This document shows positions 57,266 through 64,000 of a stretch of DNA of 64,000 bases, piece after piece. The position numbers and the translations under genes are program-made. The notes beneath the pieces were generated by a model that ran no database searches, was not told where the DNA came from, and saw nothing but the letters and a program-made list of their open reading frames with translations. Source of the DNA: CAWHQZ01 sp963831645. GTDB taxonomy: Bacteria > Pseudomonadota > Alphaproteobacteria > Rhizobiales > Aestuariivirgaceae. The stretch's first letter is position 1, and each line of letters begins with the position of its first letter. Location: NCBI GenBank assembly GCA_963831645.1, contig CAWHQZ010000024.1:1-64000 (forward strand). Reading direction: 5' to 3'.

Positions 57266-57430
57266 GTATCATCCATGATGTCGATTGGCTGCCTTGGACG
57301 ATTGCTTCTGGCACATAGCATAACACGCTGAGCGTCCACTTCCGGGGCATAAGCGTCGGTTAGGATATCCCTGCATTCGTTGGCGAAGTGGCGCAACCTG
57401 CAAAGTTCCACCGCCGGCGGCGATCCATCC

Positions 57431-57473
57431 TTCGACAAGCTCAGGATGACGTCATGGTGAGTCTGTCGAACCA
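57431..57473. repeat. Palindromic intergenic repeat
   Basis: TTCGACAAGCTCAGGATGAC is followed by TCATGGTGAGTCTGTCGAA, an imperfect palindrome. Its TTCGACAAGCTCA arm is a well-known dispersed intergenic motif of alphaproteobacteria. It sits in the 334-base gap before the cupin gene, in which no other gene was seen. Confidence 0.55.
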
Positions 57474-57599
57474 TGGATTGCTTCCCCCGGCTTAAGGCCG
57501 GGGTCGCAACGACCGACATGTTCTCTCCCCGGAATTGTGCTAGGTCGGCCATGCGCTGGCCGCGCATAAGCTCGGTCGCTGATCGCTGGGAAGACTGCC

Positions 57600-58061
57600 A
57601 TGCCCAAGATCGACATCGCCGCCGTGCCGCAACGCAAAGGCTCGGGCTATCCGCCGCCATTCGACGCACCCTGTGCCGAACGCGTGCGGCAGCGGCTGGG
57701 CAACGCCGGCGGGCTCACTGATTTCGGGGTCAATCTCATGCGCCTGCCGCCGGGCAATTGGTCGAGCCAGCGCCACTGGCATTCGGCCGAAGACGAATTC
57801 GTCTATGTGCTCGAAGGCGAACTGACGCTGATCGAAGATGGCGGCGAGACGGTGCTGCGCGCCGGCGATTGCGCGGCCTTTCCGAAAGGCTCCGGCAACG
57901 GCCATCACATGATCAACAAATCGGGCGCGATGGCGGTTTATCTTGAAGTCGGCACGCGCTCGCCCGCCGACGTTACCATCTGCTCCGACATCGACATGAT
58001 GAGCTCCAACGCCGACGGCCGGTTCGTGCACAAGGATGGCACGCCCTATCCCGAACCCTAA
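57600..58061 (+). CDS. Cupin domain protein
   Basis: 153 residues. The conserved two-motif cupin barrel has metal ligands in RHWHSAEDEFVYVLEGELTL and a second motif GDCAAFPKGSGNGHHMIN. Often annotated as an anti-sigma or sugar-isomerase-like cupin, but the reaction is unknown. A clear terminator follows. Confidence 0.8.
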   Translation: MPKIDIAAVPQRKGSGYPPPFDAPCAERVRQRLGNAGGLTDFGVNLMRLPPGNWSSQRHWHSAEDEFVYVLEGELTLIEDGGETVLRAGDCAAFPKGSGNGHHMINKSGAMAVYLEVGTRSPADVTICSDIDMMSSNADGRFVHKDGTPYPEP

Positions 58062-58084
58062 ATCTAGCAACTGCGTAGAGTCTC

Positions 58085-58115
58085 GAGGGAGCTCTTCGGT
58101 GCTCCCTCAATTTTT
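58085..58115 (+). terminator. Rho-independent terminator after the cupin gene
   Basis: GAGGGAGC (58085-58092) pairs with GCTCCCTC (58101-58108) around a TCTTCGGT loop, followed by AATTTTT. It lies 24 bases after the cupin stop. Confidence 0.85.
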
Positions 58116-58188
58116 GTGTCGTGTCCGGAATAGCCAAGGTCGAGAACATGATCGCCGGTATGCGGTCTCAGTGGGCGGCTGTGGTGGC

Positions 58189-58340
58189 TAGGCAAGGCTT
58201 GGGTCAGCGGGACCCGCCAAATCACAGAGACGCCGGTAGGTTCTGGCGGATAGGCAAGGCTTGGGTCAGCGGGACCCATCAAATCGCTGGGAGCCGGTTG
58301 GTTCTGAGGGACAGACAAGGCGTGGGTCGGTGGACAGGGG
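58189..58340. repeat. 62-base tandem repeat, about 2.5 copies
   Basis: Units start at 58189 and 58251 with TAGGCAAGGCTTGGGTCAGC and a degenerate third at about 58312 (GACAAGGCGTGGGTC). Each contains the small palindrome GGGTCAGCGGGACCC. The 58062-58540 interval contains no gene apart from this array and the terminator. Confidence 0.7.
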
Positions 58341-58540
58341 TGGAAGTCCTAGGAAAAAATTCTATCCATGATCCGGATGGCTCGGGTGTCGGCAGCAAAA
58401 AAATGGCTAAGTGTGGCCCTTTCCGTCAAGGAGAGGCAAAGATAACCGGCCATGTCATTGCAGCTGAGCGCCGATGGGCGGAGGCTCGCGACCCCAAAGC
58501 TAATCCCAGGAAACTCGAGCAGCGGCTGATTTCAAGAAAA

Positions 58541-59446
58541 TCAGCGCGCTGACTTCGCCCAGCTGAAGAACTCCTCAATGATAGCTTTATTGGGGTGATC
58601 GGCGCGATAGAGCAGGTAATAGCCGGCTCCTGGAAGCTCGCTGTCGAGGGCCTTGACGAGTCTGCCGCTGCGCAGCTCCTCGGCCACCAGAAGGTCATCG
58701 CAGATGGCGATACCCTGTCCGGCGATCACGGCATCGATCGCATGCAACTCTTCCCGAAAAGTCAGTTGATCGAGCTCCTCGAGGAAGGGGACCGTGGGAT
58801 CCTCGGCGCGAAGACCATCCAGCCACCAGCGCCAAGTCGGCGGGTGAACGGCCTGGGGCGACCAATACCAATGGATCACCGTGTGGAATCTGAGCTCATG
58901 GTAACCTCCGAGCGGTTTGCCTTCGGGCAGCGAACTCGGGTTGCACAGGACGAGGAATTTGTTCTTAAAGAGTTCCCTGGCGGCCAAACCGGCGGGCGGG
59001 TCCGAGGTCCAACGAATGGCGATGTCGCACTCGCCACCCTGCAGGTTGAGCACGCGGTCGGTGCCAATGATTTCCAGTGAAATGCCCGGATGCACCTCGC
59101 GCCACGAGGGCAAGCGTGGCACCAGCCATCGGCTCGCAAAGGCGTTGGTGGTCGAAACTTTCAAGGAGCGTTCCAGGGGAAATTCGTGGACGGCCGATAG
59201 CGCATCGGCAAAGGAATCGAGCCCTTCGCGAATTACCGGGAAAAGGCGGGCGCCGGCCTCGGTCAAGGCTAGTGGCCGTGGGCGGCGCCGAAAAAGGGGG
59301 CGCCCGCAACAGCTTTCCAGCAGTTTGATTTGGTGGCTGATCGCCGTTGGCGTGACCGCGAGCTCATCCGCTGCAGCCTTGAAGCTCAAATGGCGCGCGG
59401 CCGCCTCGAAGGCGCGAAGTTGAGCCAATGGGGGTAAAGACCTCAT
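58541..59446 (-). CDS. LysR family regulator (GcvA-like)
   Basis: 301 residues. The N-terminal winged helix has LPPLAQLRAFEAAARHLSFK and DELAVTPTAISHQIKLLE. The effector domain follows from about 90 (LKVSTTNAFASRWLVPRLPS, GECDIAIRWT). Start at ATG 59446, the usual position before LPPL; the frame is open to 59554. It is divergent from the flavin oxidase gene, which it probably regulates. Confidence 0.85.
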   Translation of the reverse strand: MRSLPPLAQLRAFEAAARHLSFKAAADELAVTPTAISHQIKLLESCCGRPLFRRRPRPLALTEAGARLFPVIREGLDSFADALSAVHEFPLERSLKVSTTNAFASRWLVPRLPSWREVHPGISLEIIGTDRVLNLQGGECDIAIRWTSDPPAGLAARELFKNKFLVLCNPSSLPEGKPLGGYHELRFHTVIHWYWSPQAVHPPTWRWWLDGLRAEDPTVPFLEELDQLTFREELHAIDAVIAGQGIAICDDLLVAEELRSGRLVKALDSELPGAGYYLLYRADHPNKAIIEEFFSWAKSAR

Positions 59447-59565
59447 TGTCCTGATTCTAGATGAACTGAGTTCACCCAACACCTCAAATATTCGATTTTG
59501 CCACGACCCGGCCGTCGCCCCGATGATGACCGTCAATCGCAAATCAGCATCCATCGGGAGACGCC

Positions 59566-60936
59566 ATGTTCACCACATCCGAGATCGCGGCGTTCGCGAA
59601 GCGGCTCCGCAGTCAGCTGCTACGCCCTGGGGACGACAACTATGATGAGGCGCGGAGGGTCTGGAATGGTATGATCGACAAACGCCCCGCGTTGATCGTG
59701 CGAGCCGCGGGCGTCGCCGATGTCATCCAGGCGGTCGAATTTGCCCGCGAGAGCGGTCTCGTGCTTGCGGTGCGAGGGGGCGGCCACAACGTCTCCGGCA
59801 ACGCCGTTTGCGACGGGGGATTGACGCTCGATCTCTCCCTGATGCGAAGCGTTCGGGTCGATCCGAAGCGACAGAGCCTTCGCGCGGAAGGCGGCACGCT
59901 GTGGCGCGATCTGGACCACGAAGCCGAAGCCTTCGGCCTGGCGACGACGGGCGGTCTGATCAGCAGCACAGGCATCGCCGGTCTAACACTGGGCGGCGGC
60001 CTCGGTTGGTTGATGGGCAGCTATGGATTGGCCTGCGACAACCTTCTCTCGGTCGATCTCGTGACCGCGGCGGGCGAGTTGGTCACGGCCAGCGCCAGCG
60101 AGAACGCCGATCTCTTTTGGGGTCTGCGCGGCGGCGGCGGTAATTTCGGCGTCGCCACCTCTCTCGAGTACCGGCTTCATCCGGTGGGCCCGATGCTGGG
60201 TGGTCTGATCATTCACCCCCTGGAGCAGGCTGCCGACCTCTTCCGTTTCTATGAGGCGTTCACGCGCGAGGCGCCGGACGCGCTCGGTTCGATGCTCCTC
60301 TTCGTTACCTCGCCGGACGGCGAACGGGTAGCAGCCCTTGCGGTCTGTTACAACGGCCCACCCGAAGAAGGCGAGGTCCTGCTGGCGCCCCTGCGGGCCT
60401 TCGGCTCACCGCTGGCCGATACCATCGGACCCATGCGCTACACGCAAATCCAGCAAATGTTCGACGAAGGCTTTCCCGCCGGACTGCAGAACTACTGGCG
60501 ATCGAGCTTCCTCGAGTATCTCGATGGCGATGGCATCGAGGCCATCGTCGAACGGTTCCGGCAAGCGCCCTCGCCCCAGGCCGCGATCGCCATCGAACAA
60601 CTGGGGGGCGCGGTGGCCCGGGTTTCGGCCGAGGATACGGCCTTCAACCACCGCGCATCGCGCTTCAATCTCCTGATCCTCGGCATGTGGCCCGAGAGGC
60701 ACGCCAAGGCGGAGAACGTCGGGTGGGTTCAGAGCATCTCCGAGACCCTAGCGCCTAATGCCTCGAGCCGCGTCTATGTCAATTACTTGGGACAAAGTGG
60801 CGATGAGGGCGTGGGCCGCGTCGAGGCTGCCTATGGGCCCGAGGCCTATGCCCGTCTGGTGGCCTTGAAGAACAAATATGATCCAGAGAATCTCTTTCGC
60901 CTGAACCAGAACATCCAGCCGACGGCGAACGGCTGA
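59566..60936 (+). CDS. FAD-linked oxidase with BBE domain
   Basis: 456 residues of the berberine-bridge-enzyme-like family. In the FAD domain (about 35-210) RGGGHNVSG carries the His that usually binds FAD covalently. GGLISSTGIAGLTLGGGLGW follows, and the C-terminal BBE motif is NKYDPENLFRLNQNI. It oxidises alcohols, sugars or aromatic compounds with O2. No signal peptide. The GFA gene begins 22 bases downstream, suggesting one transcript. Confidence 0.88.
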   Translation: MFTTSEIAAFAKRLRSQLLRPGDDNYDEARRVWNGMIDKRPALIVRAAGVADVIQAVEFARESGLVLAVRGGGHNVSGNAVCDGGLTLDLSLMRSVRVDPKRQSLRAEGGTLWRDLDHEAEAFGLATTGGLISSTGIAGLTLGGGLGWLMGSYGLACDNLLSVDLVTAAGELVTASASENADLFWGLRGGGGNFGVATSLEYRLHPVGPMLGGLIIHPLEQAADLFRFYEAFTREAPDALGSMLLFVTSPDGERVAALAVCYNGPPEEGEVLLAPLRAFGSPLADTIGPMRYTQIQQMFDEGFPAGLQNYWRSSFLEYLDGDGIEAIVERFRQAPSPQAAIAIEQLGGAVARVSAEDTAFNHRASRFNLLILGMWPERHAKAENVGWVQSISETLAPNASSRVYVNYLGQSGDEGVGRVEAAYGPEAYARLVALKNKYDPENLFRLNQNIQPTANG

Positions 60937-60958
60937 GCCAAGGAAAAGGAGGACAAAA

Positions 60959-61429
60959 ATGGAAGACTGCAAAGACACTCACGCGGGCGGCTGCTTGTGC
61001 GGAGCGGTGCGCTACCAAGCCAGCGGCAAGCCCTTCTGGGTCGGGCATTGCCACTGCCAAAGCTGTCGCCGGCACTCGGGCGCACCGGTCGTGACCTTCG
61101 CCGGCTTCAGCGCGAGCCAAGTCGTTTTCACTAAGGGCCAGCGACGGGTCTACAACTCCTCACCCGGCGTGGGCCGAGCCTTCTGCGGCGCGTGCGGAAC
61201 GCCCCTCACCTGGGAAGGCCAAAGCAAAATTCCCGAAAGGGGTCACATCTTCGAATTTCACATCAGCACCCTGGACGAGCCCGAGACTTTCGTCCCGACG
61301 AACCACGTATTTTACCCAGAGAAATTGTCTTGGTTCGACGTGGCCGACAATTTGCCCCGGTATATTGGCTTTGACTTCAACAGTGAAATATGCCGACACG
61401 GACCGGCCAACGGCGGTCTGCCGAAATGA
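60959..61429 (+). CDS. GFA family zinc protein
   Basis: 156 residues. Zinc cysteines are in GGCLCGAVRY, GHCHCQSCRRHSG and FCGACGTPLTWEG, plus the C-terminal aromatic block typical of the longer GFA subgroup (NLPRYIGFDF). Probably co-transcribed with the upstream flavin oxidase. Distinct in sequence from the GFA protein at 43336. Confidence 0.85.
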   Translation: MEDCKDTHAGGCLCGAVRYQASGKPFWVGHCHCQSCRRHSGAPVVTFAGFSASQVVFTKGQRRVYNSSPGVGRAFCGACGTPLTWEGQSKIPERGHIFEFHISTLDEPETFVPTNHVFYPEKLSWFDVADNLPRYIGFDFNSEICRHGPANGGLPK

Positions 61430-61590
61430 ATACCACTTCTCCTCCGGGTCAGATCGGCGATTCATTTTAGCGATGGGAAAGTCCGCTGTCAGCCTGGGAG
61501 CAGCCGCGAATAGCATCTATCGTTAGTTCGCATTCGTGTCAGGAAGAGGCCGACTGCGCACCAAAAACAAGCACTTACCAGCTTCGCGGA

Positions 61591-62322
61591 CTAAACCAGC
61601 AAGGCGCGAACGCGCTGGTCGTAGTTGTCGGCCAAGGCGCACAGTGCAGCCGCTCCATCGCCAGCAAAGGACGGGCCGTGCATGAGTCCCAATGTGCGCG
61701 GCGAGAACTCCGCGAGCCGCCGGATCGTCGCTCCCATGCCAGGGTTAAGGCTAGAATACTTGAACAGGTCCTCCGCCACGATCGCCGGCCCGACAATGTC
61801 GGTCTCTGTCAATGCAGACTTATCGCCGAGTTGGGTGAACAGGTCGCCGCACAGCAGGGTTCCGGTCGTCTCCTCGTAAAGAACGCCTGCATCCCAACCA
61901 TGCGGGATATGCGGCGTATCGAGGTAACGCACGCGCTTGCCCTTGCCGAGATCGATCACTCCACCGTCTTGCAAGACGCGAGGTGTTCGGTCAGCCATGT
62001 CGTTCAGCGAGACTAGGCATCCGGTCTGGCCGTGCGTGACCTCGGCTTGCGGCGCGACGGCCAACCACTCGTTCATCGCACCGCATTCGTCAGCTTCATA
62101 GTGGCCGAAGGCGATCCAGCGCAGCCGCTCGGGCGGAATGAGGCGACTGACGGCCGAATGAATGTGCGGGAACATCTTGCGGGGGCCGGTGTGGAACAGC
62201 AGAGGATCATCTCCCAGGACCAGGAATTGATTGAACGTGAATCCGACAGGCGGCGCGATTTCGGGCACGAAGGTCGAAAGCCGAAAGATGCCGGCGGTGA
62301 TCTCGTTGATCTTGGTTTCCAT
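61591..62322 (-). CDS. MBL-fold diiron protein (ODP family)
   Basis: 243 residues. The metal motif is H-x-E-x-D-E (FGHYEADECGAMNEWL), the flavodiiron/oxygen-binding type rather than the zinc HxHxDH. Further ligands are His in VTHGQTGC-like context, Asp in LLCGDLFTQLGD and His in LMHGPSF. It likely binds O2 or NO or acts as a hydrolase. Start at ATG 62322 with GGAG upstream. Confidence 0.78.
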   Translation of the reverse strand: METKINEITAGIFRLSTFVPEIAPPVGFTFNQFLVLGDDPLLFHTGPRKMFPHIHSAVSRLIPPERLRWIAFGHYEADECGAMNEWLAVAPQAEVTHGQTGCLVSLNDMADRTPRVLQDGGVIDLGKGKRVRYLDTPHIPHGWDAGVLYEETTGTLLCGDLFTQLGDKSALTETDIVGPAIVAEDLFKYSSLNPGMGATIRRLAEFSPRTLGLMHGPSFAGDGAAALCALADNYDQRVRALLV

Positions 62323-62379
62323 GATTTTCTCCGGGTGCGCGGGTCTGCACGGCGGTTAGCCATACATGGCCAGCTATCG

Positions 62380-62556
62380 CGAGGTGCGTGGCCGGCAATT
62401 GAACTCCAAACAGCGGGCGTTATTGCGGCTGGCGCTGAGCTTCTTCACGTGGCGCACGCTGGTGCCCGAAGGCCGATTGAAACAGGTTGCGACACGAGCC
62501 GTCTTGCCGCCCTCGGCGCTCGGCTGCAAGGAACTGGAAGGGGACACGCAGATTTA
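62380..62556 (+). pseudogene. TetR-family regulator C-terminal remnant
   Basis: In the plus-strand frame ALLRLALSFFTWRTLVPEGR matches the end of the TetR/AcrR C-terminal domain. No DNA-binding part precedes it and the following residues diverge. The rest of the 364-base gap holds the promoter region of the amidohydrolase. Confidence 0.35.
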
Positions 62557-62686
62557 ACCGACGCGCGCTGGCCTCGCGCAGAGCAATTTGGAGTGAATTG
62601 ATCCTGGTCAAAGATCGACGCCCAATAGCCAAATATCGGGAGAATTGGCTAAGTAGTAATAACTCACCCAGAGAGAAGGTCCGGCC

Positions 62687-64000
62687 ATGGAATCTGCAAA
62701 GGTGTTGCTGCGTTTATCGATCGTCGCCTGTGTCAGTGTCGCGATGTTTACAGCGGCAGCCGCCCAGCAAAGTGCGGACACAATCTTCATTGGAGGCGAC
62801 GTTGTCACTGTCAACGACGCGCAACCAATAGCCAAGGCCGTTGCAGTTACCGATGGCAAGATCGTCGCCGTTGGGTCCGAGGGCACCGTGATGGACTTGC
62901 GTGGCCCCGAAACCGAGATCGTCTATATGGGCGGGGGCACAATGATCCCAGGAATCATCGATCCGCACAGCCATTTCTTCAATGCACTGGCTATGCAGGA
63001 CCAGCCCAACATCTCCTATCCTCCGGTGGGCACTGCTGAGACGCCCGATGACATCGTCGAGATAATCAAGCAGTTCGCCGAAGATCGAAACATCAAGCCA
63101 GGCGAGATTATACTTGCTTACGGATATGACGAGAATCTGATGCCGAAAGGCAATCAGCTAACGCGCGATCATCTCGATGCGGCGTTTTCTGACAACCCGG
63201 TCGCGGTCCAGCACGTCTCGTTGCATGGCGCGGTCCTCAATTCGGCCGCCTTTCAAAAGGTCGGGATCGACGCAAACACGGTTACACCCGAAGGCGGCGT
63301 GATACTTCGCCGTGGCAATGGCTCGCTTGAGCCGCTCGGACTGATCATGGAGACGGCGTGGATGCCGATCTTCACCAAGATACCTCAGCCCGACGAAGAG
63401 ACGCTAATGCGCCAGCTTGAGGGTGCGCAGGCGCTCTATGCCGCCAATGGCATCACGACCGCACAGGAGGGTGCGACCGCAAAACCGCAGGTCGATGCGC
63501 TGGCAAGAGGGGCAGAGCAAGGTCGGCTGTTCATCGATGTCGCAATCTTCCCCTTCATCACTGAGTTCGAATCGGTTCTGGCGGAGCATCCAGTCGAGAC
63601 ATGGCGGAAATACAATAACGGCCTAAAGTTCGCCGGTGTGAAGATTACAATGGACGGTTCACCGCAAGGCAAGACGGCGTTGTTCACGACACCCTACCTC
63701 ACAGGTGGGCCGGGCGGTGAGGCGAACTGGAAAGGTGAGCCGACTTTCCCGCAGAACGCCGTCAACAAGATGTTGAAGGATCTCTATGCGATGGCCCTAC
63801 CTGTGAACGTTCATGCTAATGGCGACGGGGCCATCGACATGTTGCTGGAAGCCCACGCTCAGGCTTCGGAAGATACCACTGCCGACCGACGCACCACGAT
63901 CATCCATAGTCAGTTCGTTCGGTCGGATCAGCTTGACAAGTATGTCGAGTATAAAATGATCCCGTCGTTCTATACCGAGCACACCTTCTTCTTCGGAGAC
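62687..64000 (+). CDS. Secreted amidohydrolase (YtcJ-like), 3' end outside the window
   Basis: More than 438 residues present. A signal peptide (LLRLSIVACVSVAMFTAAAA) is followed by the metal-dependent hydrolase domain, with the HxH pair in IIDPHSHFFNA and later blocks LILAYGYDENL-like and VKITMDGSPQGKTALF, typical of the amidohydrolase-3/YtcJ family. It would act on an amide or cyclic ester in the periplasm. The gene runs off the right edge. The ATG follows AGAGAAGG. Confidence 0.85.
   Translation, partial: MESAKVLLRLSIVACVSVAMFTAAAAQQSADTIFIGGDVVTVNDAQPIAKAVAVTDGKIVAVGSEGTVMDLRGPETEIVYMGGGTMIPGIIDPHSHFFNALAMQDQPNISYPPVGTAETPDDIVEIIKQFAEDRNIKPGEIILAYGYDENLMPKGNQLTRDHLDAAFSDNPVAVQHVSLHGAVLNSAAFQKVGIDANTVTPEGGVILRRGNGSLEPLGLIMETAWMPIFTKIPQPDEETLMRQLEGAQALYAANGITTAQEGATAKPQVDALARGAEQGRLFIDVAIFPFITEFESVLAEHPVETWRKYNNGLKFAGVKITMDGSPQGKTALFTTPYLTGGPGGEANWKGEPTFPQNAVNKMLKDLYAMALPVNVHANGDGAIDMLLEAHAQASEDTTADRRTTIIHSQFVRSDQLDKYVEYKMIPSFYTEHTFFFGD

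Noticed and set aside
58189..58340. CRISPR-like spacing of repeats
   Set aside because: Units are contiguous tandem copies with no unique spacers and no cas genes are present.

Overview
The window looks like chromosome of a soil or root-associated alphaproteobacterium, most likely Hyphomicrobiales or Rhodospirillales. This rests on high GC, a GYD protein, a DUF2092 protein, a DUF2254 membrane protein, a cysteine-rich-repeat protein, an Arg-rich small Tat-like protein, several class III cyclases fused to TPR domains, and an oxalate/2-hydroxyacyl-CoA gene set. No plasmid or complete phage was seen.

Layout. 0-12.7 kb: stress and envelope genes (beta-carbonic anhydrase, outer-membrane transporter-like protein, DUF2092 pair, SulP anion transporter, VIT-family protein, 3-hydroxybutyrate dehydrogenase, DUF2254 protein). 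13-15.2 kb: a frameshifted multiheme cytochrome c with TPR repeats. 15.4-24.7 kb: a minus-strand catabolic operon, tctC-tctB-tctA-gntR-(ThDP lyase)-frc-(ADP-forming acyl-CoA synthetase). A tripartite transporter would import a carboxylate, a CoA ligase and a CoA transferase would activate it, and the ThDP enzyme would cleave the CoA ester to formyl-CoA. Similar motifs before gntR and before tctC may be the GntR operators. 25.2-29 kb: a tyrosine integrase with unrecognised cargo. 29-36 kb: a metallo-hydrolase, an Asn-Ser repeat protein, a frameshifted two-component system, GC hairpins, an Arg-rich protein and two opposed halves of a tRNA-Arg gene.

36-51 kb holds five relatives of one modular family: two frameshifted cyclase-TolB-like-TPR proteins, one intact one, one cyclase remnant, and one protein in which a SARP/BTAD DNA-binding region replaces the cyclase. 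Between them lie a sulfotransferase, a GFA protein, an O-methyltransferase, an alcohol dehydrogenase and a DMT exporter. 51.7-56.4 kb is rich in broken genes (hydrolase, SDR, ABC-binding-protein remnant, 3-hydroxyisobutyrate dehydrogenase remnant, carboxymuconolactone decarboxylase). 56.4-64 kb is mostly intact: MBL hydrolase, cupin, LysR regulator divergent from a BBE flavin oxidase, a second GFA protein, a diiron MBL protein and an amidohydrolase that runs off the end.

Many genes need one to several single-base shifts to read through. Some shifts sit in short homopolymers, which suggests sequence error. Internal deletions and an in-frame stop elsewhere look like real decay. Genes joined across frames are marked as such.
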